Shown here in pieces: positions 6,416 to 9,683 of a DNA stretch of 9,683 nt. Location: positions 1-9,683 of the forward strand of contig JBGTIZ010000079.1 of the NCBI GenBank assembly GCA_041745395.1. The letters run 5' to 3'. The notes beneath the pieces are model-generated. The model saw nothing but the letters and a program-made list of their open reading frames with translations. It was not told where the DNA came from and made no database searches. The position numbers and the translations under genes are program-made. Numbering within the stretch: the stretch's first letter is position 1; every line of letters begins with the position of its first letter. This stretch comes from Hadersleviella sp041745395 (GTDB lineage Bacteria > Chloroflexota > Anaerolineae > Promineifilales > Promineifilaceae).

Positions 6416-7324
6416 TTAAAGCAGGGCTTGCAGGGCAGGCCAAACGGGTTGGGTGGGCATCGGGCGCGGAGGCACGGCCGTGCCAACCGCAATGCCACGC
6501 TCGTTCAAGATGGACTTAATCGCTCCGATACGTGCGGTAGGGAGCGCGTCTAGCATCTGGTTGAGGCGGCGATGCGCCAGTTGGGCTTCGGCCAAATTGC
6601 CAGCGGCAAAGGCGGTGGTCATCTGCACAAACGGTTCGGGCACGGCCGTGGACAAACCACTAATCAGACCCGTTGCTCCCAAAGCCAACGCCCCCAGGGC
6701 AATTCGCTCGTTGCCTACCAAATAAATCAACCTCTCGGGCAACACGGCCAACTGTTGACGAATCATCTGCATATCGGGGCGACTGCATTTGATACCTGCA
6801 AAATTGGGCAGTTCGGCCGCTAGCCGCTGGAGCAGGGCGGGTGAAATGCCGTTAATAGCTAATTGGGGAATGTCATAGACCAAGAAGGGACTCTGGGGCG
6901 CTACGGCGGCCACGGTCTGAAAGTAATCAAAGAGGGCATTGTCGTCCATGTTGATGAAGTACGGGGTCATGACGACGAGCGCGTCCGCGCCCACATCACG
7001 GCCGTGTTGCGCCAAATTCAGAGCCTCGGCCGTGGTGTTTGCACCCACATGAAGCAGAACTGGAACACGGCCGTCTACCACTTCCACCACCGCCTCATGC
7101 AAACTCTTGCGCTGTTTGTGAGAGAGCAAAACCCCCTCTCCAGTTGTCCCCCCCACAAAAAAGCCGCTCACCCCCCGCTCCAGTAAAAACGCAATCAAAG
7201 CAGGCACCACAGCGGCGTTTACATGCGTACCGTTCGCCTCCAGTGGCGTGGCCAGCGCGGGCGTGACGCCATAGGCCAAGCGTTTCGCTAACAGTTGAAT
7301 TGCTTCTCGGGTCTCGGTTGTCAC
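6416..7324 (-). CDS. DapA/NAL-superfamily class I aldolase-lyase
   Basis: A 302-residue TIM-barrel enzyme of the dihydrodipicolinate synthase/N-acetylneuraminate lyase superfamily, which forms or cleaves C-C bonds of pyruvate-type substrates through a Schiff base. Visible are the pyruvate-binding GGTTGEG at 58-64, HVGANTTAEALNLAQHGRDVG at 92-112, MTPYF at 119-123, the catalytic Tyr150 in VYDIP, and the Schiff-base Lys179 in GIKCS. After the Tyr motif, true DHDPS has an Arg (YNxPxR) that binds the dicarboxylate; here it is DIPQLAINGIS, so a lysine-pathway role is unlikely. KDG-type aldolase or another lyase is as likely. The GTG start at 7324 is supported by GAGGA at 7329-7333 on the minus strand. 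It lies 47 bases after clpS and before a small unknown gene, suggesting one operon. Four ACGGCCGT palindromes occur in it, the joint highest count. Confidence 0.85.
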   Translation of the reverse strand: MTTETREAIQLLAKRLAYGVTPALATPLEANGTHVNAAVVPALIAFLLERGVSGFFVGGTTGEGVLLSHKQRKSLHEAVVEVVDGRVPVLLHVGANTTAEALNLAQHGRDVGADALVVMTPYFINMDDNALFDYFQTVAAVAPQSPFLVYDIPQLAINGISPALLQRLAAELPNFAGIKCSRPDMQMIRQQLAVLPERLIYLVGNERIALGALALGATGLISGLSTAVPEPFVQMTTAFAAGNLAEAQLAHRRLNQMLDALPTARIGAIKSILNERGIAVGTAVPPRPMPTQPVWPALQALL

Positions 7325-7371
7325 AGTTTCCTCGCGGTGGGTCTAAAGGGGTCAGGTTTTATGGTAAGCGG

Positions 7372-7737
7372 CTACACATCTTCTGGCTCAATCGTAAATC
7401 GCAGGGGGAATTCTTCCAACATGGCCGCAAAATGCGCCTTGCCGACGCGGTTTTCGGCGTCCGATTTGGGATAAGTGCCGACATAAGCCAGCCCCGTGGT
7501 ATGGGTGCGCCAAGCTGTTTGCTCAGCACGCATGATACTGTGGTCAAAAATCGTCTGCAAAATACGAATAACAAACTCAAAAGTCGTCACTTCGTCATTG
7601 TGAATAATCACTTTGAAGGGCGGCTCTAAGCGCGTTTCTTCTTCTACATCCAGCGCCTCTTCCATGTCAGGCATGGCAACGCCAAGCACGGTGCAGGTGG
7701 GCAATATCATAGCGAACGTTGTTGTTTGTTTTATCAT
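7372..7737 (-). CDS. clpS: ATP-dependent Clp protease adaptor ClpS
   Basis: ClpS binds proteins with N-degron first residues and hands them to ClpA/ClpC for degradation. The 121 residues contain a disordered-looking N-terminus of about 38 residues and the ClpS core from PPFKVIIHNDEVTTFEFVIRIL (39-60) through HTTGLAYVGTY to PLRFTIEPE. Residues matching the N-degron pocket are visible: Asn47, Asp48, Glu49 and His79. ATG 7737 is the longest start, but no ribosome site precedes it or the internal Met10, Met22 and Met25. A TATAAT box only about ten bases upstream suggests a nearly leaderless message if Met1 is used. The gene is divergent from the MBL-fold gene and leads a probable clpS, DapA-like, small-gene operon. 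No clpA/clpC is in the window. Confidence 0.88.
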   Translation of the reverse strand: MIKQTTTFAMILPTCTVLGVAMPDMEEALDVEEETRLEPPFKVIIHNDEVTTFEFVIRILQTIFDHSIMRAEQTAWRTHTTGLAYVGTYPKSDAENRVGKAHFAAMLEEFPLRFTIEPEDV

Positions 7738-7746
7738 TGCCTGTCG

Positions 7747-7752
7747 ATTATA
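7747..7752 (-). promoter_or_regulatory. Possible -10 box for clpS
   Basis: TATAAT on the minus strand, with only a weak TTTTCC 17 bases upstream in the -35 position. A start about seven bases downstream would fall near 7740, almost touching ATG 7737. Either translation is leaderless or a later Met is used. Confidence 0.35.
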
Positions 7753-7872
7753 GTGAAATCAGGCCGTTGGGAAAAGAATTGCTCAGCAAAGATGCCTCTG
7801 AACCATGACCTATGTCCAACTTAGCCGCCGTTAAAGGATGATATTGAGACGCGATTTTGTAGCTAAGTCGGG

Positions 7873-7878
7873 TATAAT
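7873..7878 (+). promoter_or_regulatory. -10 box for the MBL-fold gene
   Basis: TATAAT lies 24 bases before the ATG, which allows a start near 7885 and an AGGAG site at 7889-7893 nine bases before ATG 7903. No good -35 is at 16-18 bases; TTGAGA at 7844-7849 is too far (23 bases). The short leader with its ribosome site is consistent. Confidence 0.5.
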
Positions 7879-7902
7879 GATAGCCCACAGGAGAGTTAAA
7901 AC

Positions 7903-8538
7903 ATGGATTTATTTTGGTATGGCTTAAGTTGTTTTCGCATTACAGAACGGAATCACGCCACCGTGGTGACAGACCCGTATAATGGCGATATTGGCTTGCC
8001 GCCGCTCAAGCTAAAGGCGGATGTGTTGACCATTAGCCATGACGCGCCAGGGCACAATTGCCACACGGCCGTGTCTGGTCACGAACACATTCTCACTGGC
8101 CCTGGCGAGTACGAAATTGGGGGCGTCTTCATCAACGCCGTCACAGGCTCCCGCAGAAGCAACAGCGACAAACGCAATATTATCTTTGTCTTCGACTACA
8201 AAGGGCTAACCATTGCCCACCTAGGCGACATCAGCCGCGTGCCCAACCAAGCTCAAGTAGATGCCCTCGGGCAAATCAATGTGTTGCTTTTGCCAGTGGG
8301 CGGTGGCAAAACCCTTAATGCCGCCCAAGCCGCCGAAGTTGTCTCTTTGCTTGAGCCAAACATCGTTGTGCCTATGCACTACGCCATAGACGGCCTAAAC
8401 GTGGAGTTGGACAGCCTCGAACGCTTCCTAAAAGAAATCGGCGTCACCGATGCCGAACCAGAAAGCAGTCTACGTGTCTCGTCCAGTTCCTTGCCCGAAG
8501 AGACACAAATTGTGACCCTGATACCCAAAACTAGCTAA
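7903..8538 (+). CDS. UlaG-like metallo-beta-lactamase-fold protein with altered metal motif
   Basis: A 211-residue cytosolic protein of the MBL fold, Lactamase_B_3/UlaG-like branch. Order of features: beta-strand start MDLFWYGLSCFRI, DPYN at 24-27, the metal motif region ISHDAPGHN at 44-52, TGPGEYEIGGVFI at 65-77, HLGD at 106-109, PVGGGKTL at 131-138 and VPMHY at 156-160. The standard HxHxDH motif is HDAPGH (46-51): His46 and His51 remain, the second His is Ala48 and the Asp is Gly50. Asp109 and His159 remain, so one metal might still bind, but a two-metal hydrolase is doubtful. The tail from about 190 is Ser/Glu-rich. ATG 7903 has AGGAG nine bases upstream and a -10 box before that. Substrate unknown. 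One ACGGCCGT copy encodes Thr-Ala-Val at 55-57. Confidence 0.85.
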   Translation: MDLFWYGLSCFRITERNHATVVTDPYNGDIGLPPLKLKADVLTISHDAPGHNCHTAVSGHEHILTGPGEYEIGGVFINAVTGSRRSNSDKRNIIFVFDYKGLTIAHLGDISRVPNQAQVDALGQINVLLLPVGGGKTLNAAQAAEVVSLLEPNIVVPMHYAIDGLNVELDSLERFLKEIGVTDAEPESSLRVSSSSLPEETQIVTLIPKTS

Positions 8539-8641
8539 AAATGTAGGCTCTCGGATTTCGCGGGGTAGGTTTTAACCGTTTACTTGGCAAAACTCCGCAA
8601 AGTCCTCAAGACCCATCAATGTTAACAAGTGAGCGACAATA

Positions 8642-8944
8642 ATGTCTGTAAAATTGCTGATGACCTGGGACATCTCTACTGGGCAAGAGTCTGAATACTC
8701 TGAATTTGTGGTGAATGAGTTTATTCCGCGTATGCAACGCCTCGGCATGGGCGATATTGAGTTTTGGTACACTCGGTATGGCGAGTGCAAACAAATTCAG
8801 GCGAGTGGCGTCTCCTCTTCGATAGAGCAGATGCAAAATATCCTAACCAGTCGTGAATGGCGTCAACTGCAACAGCGTCTGGAAGGGTATGTGGAAGATT
8901 ATGACCAAAAATTGATTCAAGCATCGCGCGGCTTTCAAATTTAG
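8642..8944 (+). CDS. Conserved-looking 100-residue protein, possible ferredoxin-like alpha/beta fold
   Basis: The product starts VKLLMTWDISTGQESEYSEFVVNEFIPRM and ends VEDYDQKLIQASRGFQI. A leading strand, a helix with paired Glu, a central strand (IEFWYTRYG), then two helices would suit a dimeric alpha/beta-barrel (NIPSNAP/antibiotic-monooxygenase-like) fold. This is an inference from the pattern, not a recognised domain. I have a general impression of similar proteins in Chloroflexota but cannot verify it. ATG 8642 has only a weak GAGCGA upstream. It lies 103 bases after the MBL-fold gene on the same strand, and a strong terminator follows 34 bases after its stop. Function unknown. Confidence 0.75.
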   Translation: MSVKLLMTWDISTGQESEYSEFVVNEFIPRMQRLGMGDIEFWYTRYGECKQIQASGVSSSIEQMQNILTSREWRQLQQRLEGYVEDYDQKLIQASRGFQI

Positions 8945-8978
8945 GGCAAAGCGGAGCCGCGCCTGAGCACCAAGCAAC

Positions 8979-9021
8979 CCAAAAAGGCCTATCCTGCATT
9001 GTGCAGGATAGGCCTTTTTGG
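8979..9021. terminator. Bidirectional intrinsic terminator
   Basis: A perfect 20-bp stem (8979-8998 with 9002-9021) closes on a 3-base TTG loop. The stem starts CCAAAAAGGCC, so each strand has a T-run after a GC-rich core. It sits between the convergent 100-residue gene (stop at 8944) and fmdB (stop at 9061), and should end transcripts from both sides. Confidence 0.92.
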
Positions 9022-9060
9022 TTACATCACGCGGCACAAACCGCAAATAGTCTTACCTTT

Positions 9061-9399
9061 TTACTTGGCCGGGGCGGCGGGTGCGGCCTCTTTCGTCGTC
9101 GATTTTTTAGTCTTAGCCGCATCGTCAGATTTTTTGCCTGCCGAGCCTGACTCTGAGCCATTGGCGGCATCTGGTTTACTACCGGCTTCATCCGCTGTTT
9201 TAGACGGGGCGGCGGGATTGGTAGCCTTGTTATCGGTGACATAAAAGCCAGAGCCACGGAACACAATCCCCACACTATTAATGACGCGCCGAATCTCGCC
9301 CGCACAGACAGGGCAAGCAGTTAGCGGCTCTTCCGACATGCGTTGATGTTTTTCAAATTCATGGTTACAAGCTTTACAACGATAAGCGTACAATGGCAT
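9061..9399 (-). CDS. FmdB-family zinc ribbon protein
   Basis: The 112-residue product begins MPLYAYRCKACNHEFE, the standard FmdB start, with zinc-ligand pairs Cys8/Cys11 and Cys29/Cys32 (CPVC), then IRRVINSVGIVFRGSGFYVTD at 36-56. The rest (about 57-112) is a low-complexity Ala/Ser/Lys/Asp-rich tail, probably disordered, as in many members. The family is named after the putative regulator of formamidase expression; a general role is not established. ATG 9399 is chosen because the family starts exactly at MPLYxYxC and AGAGG lies seven bases upstream; an upstream extension to a GTG at 9489 would add 30 residues without family similarity. It converges on the two-way terminator at 8979-9021. No ACGGCCGT copy occurs in it. 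Confidence 0.92.
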   Translation of the reverse strand: MPLYAYRCKACNHEFEKHQRMSEEPLTACPVCAGEIRRVINSVGIVFRGSGFYVTDNKATNPAAPSKTADEAGSKPDAANGSESGSAGKKSDDAAKTKKSTTKEAAPAAPAK

Positions 9400-9448
9400 A
9401 ACGTACCTCTGTTTATCCCTCTCGTTCTTGGGGTTTTTTGAATTATGA

Positions 9449-9486
9449 ACAGTTTGCAACCGTCTCTTGGACAAAGTGCCAACTGT
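9449..9486. repeat. Imperfect inverted repeat upstream of fmdB
   Basis: ACAGTTTGCA (9449-9458) and TGCCAACTGT (9477-9486) pair in nine of ten positions across an 18-base loop that itself contains GTC...GAC. It lies 50-87 bases before the fmdB ATG, where an operator or a small degraded repeat could be. A CATAAT sequence (minus strand) sits just downstream and could be a -10. Confidence 0.4.
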
Positions 9487-9501
9487 CACGTACTTGGTGC
9501 T

Positions 9502-9612
9502 TCAATCCCACTCCAGTTGTTTCTCGTGTAGGTTCACGGCCACATATTCTGCGTCGGTTTGGACAAATGCGCAAAAAGAGACGCCTGTTCGGTTAGGAAA
9601 AGAGAGAAATGC
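9502..9612 (-). pseudogene. C-terminal tail of an unidentified protein, cut by the repeat
   Basis: A minus-strand frame of 36 residues ends in TGA at 9502-9504 and has protein-like composition: FPNRTGVSFCAFVQTDAEYV, then AVNLHEKQLEWD. An in-frame TGA at 9613-9615 blocks extension and there is no start codon, so only the end of a gene appears to remain. The end of the inverted-repeat arm (9619) lies a few bases away. I cannot name the family. It may equally be a chance open frame, but its composition is better than that of the shadow frames nearby. Confidence 0.4.
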
Positions 9613-9618
9613 TCATTT

Positions 9619-9683
9619 TCTGTATTGGTCACAAATTACTCACACAAAAAAATCCTGTCTCGGCACACCTCGCCGCCTACGGC
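9619..9683 (-). repeat. Right arm of the 64/65-bp inverted repeat
   Basis: Reverse complement of 39-102 with one extra base in the homopolymer run (seven versus six). The window ends inside the GCCGCC/GGCGGC hairpin of the repeat. Both arms point outward with their hairpins and stop at the same base on the inner side. Confidence 0.8.

Larger units (their letters stand above)
817..8072. repeat. Highly iterated palindrome ACGGCCGT (16 copies)
   Basis: Copies begin at 817, 1363, 1444, 1659, 2298, 3837, 3973, 4188, 4585, 5221, 5301, 6474, 6642, 6998, 7067 and 8065. All except 3837 and 7067 extend to the 10-base CACGGCCGTG. All lie inside genes: four in wecA, one in upp, four in the monooxygenase, two in queA, four in the DapA-like gene and one in the MBL-fold gene. 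Ten are read as Thr-Ala-Val and six as (His/Asp)-Gly-Arg; the third phase is unused. Ruffly 57% GC and independence predict about 0.2 copies of the 8-mer. Confidence 0.9.

Noticed and set aside
6416..7324. dapA (true dihydrodipicolinate synthase)
   Set aside because: The Arg after the YxxP motif is missing and no lysine pathway gene is nearby; only the superfamily can be supported.
9061..9489. Longer 142-residue version of the FmdB protein
   Set aside because: The first 30 residues have no family similarity; MPLYxYxC is the standard start and has a ribosome site upstream.
9495..9515. CRISPR-repeat-like GCTTCAATCCCACTC
   Set aside because: Only one copy exists and there are no spaced repeats or cas genes.

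Overview
The window reads as one metagenomic contig from a free-living, moderately GC-rich bacterium. The best guess is Chloroflexota (Anaerolineae, Ardenticatenia or Caldilineae type). This rests on the mix of ruvB-queA, clpS, a UlaG-like MBL protein and FmdB, and on protein style, not on a marker gene; confidence is moderate. Most of it is ordinary chromosome. There are no RNA genes, no CRISPR array and no complete mobile element.

Layout. Left edge (1-780): one arm of an inverted repeat shared with the right edge, then a decayed toxin-antitoxin pair (headless Phd/YefM antitoxin, and a PIN toxin that has lost a catalytic Asp and most of its length), then about 230 bases I cannot explain. 783-2479 (minus): upp then a wecA/tagO-type sugar-phosphate transferase, probably one operon, with a good promoter upstream of upp. 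2671-5993 (plus): ruvB, an FAD monooxygenase and queA, joined by two 4-base ATGA overlaps. The monooxygenase is broken near 4660 by an apparent deletion of about 29 bases, which joins its reading frame to queA; the resulting 759-codon reading frame should not be taken for one natural protein. 6124-7737 (minus): clpS, a DapA-superfamily lyase and a small unknown gene in series. 7903-8944 (plus): a UlaG-like metallo-beta-lactamase-fold protein and a 100-residue conserved-looking protein, ended by a strong two-way terminator. 9061-9399 (minus): an FmdB zinc-ribbon protein. Right edge: a 36-residue gene tail and the second arm of the inverted repeat.

The most striking signal is not a gene. The palindrome ACGGCCGT occurs 16 times (14 as CACGGCCGTG) where well under one copy is expected by chance. 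All copies lie inside coding sequence and are read only as Thr-Ala-Val or (His/Asp)-Gly-Arg. This resembles the HIP1 palindrome of cyanobacteria but has a different sequence. Gaps around wecA and before ruvB also hold tandem 7-base repeats, like the STRR heptamers of cyanobacteria. Together they suggest a genome with its own highly iterated short-repeat vocabulary.

The genes mostly serve unrelated housekeeping tasks: uracil salvage, lipid-linked glycan synthesis, Holliday-junction migration, queuosine tRNA modification and N-degron proteolysis. I see no defence or biosynthetic cluster.
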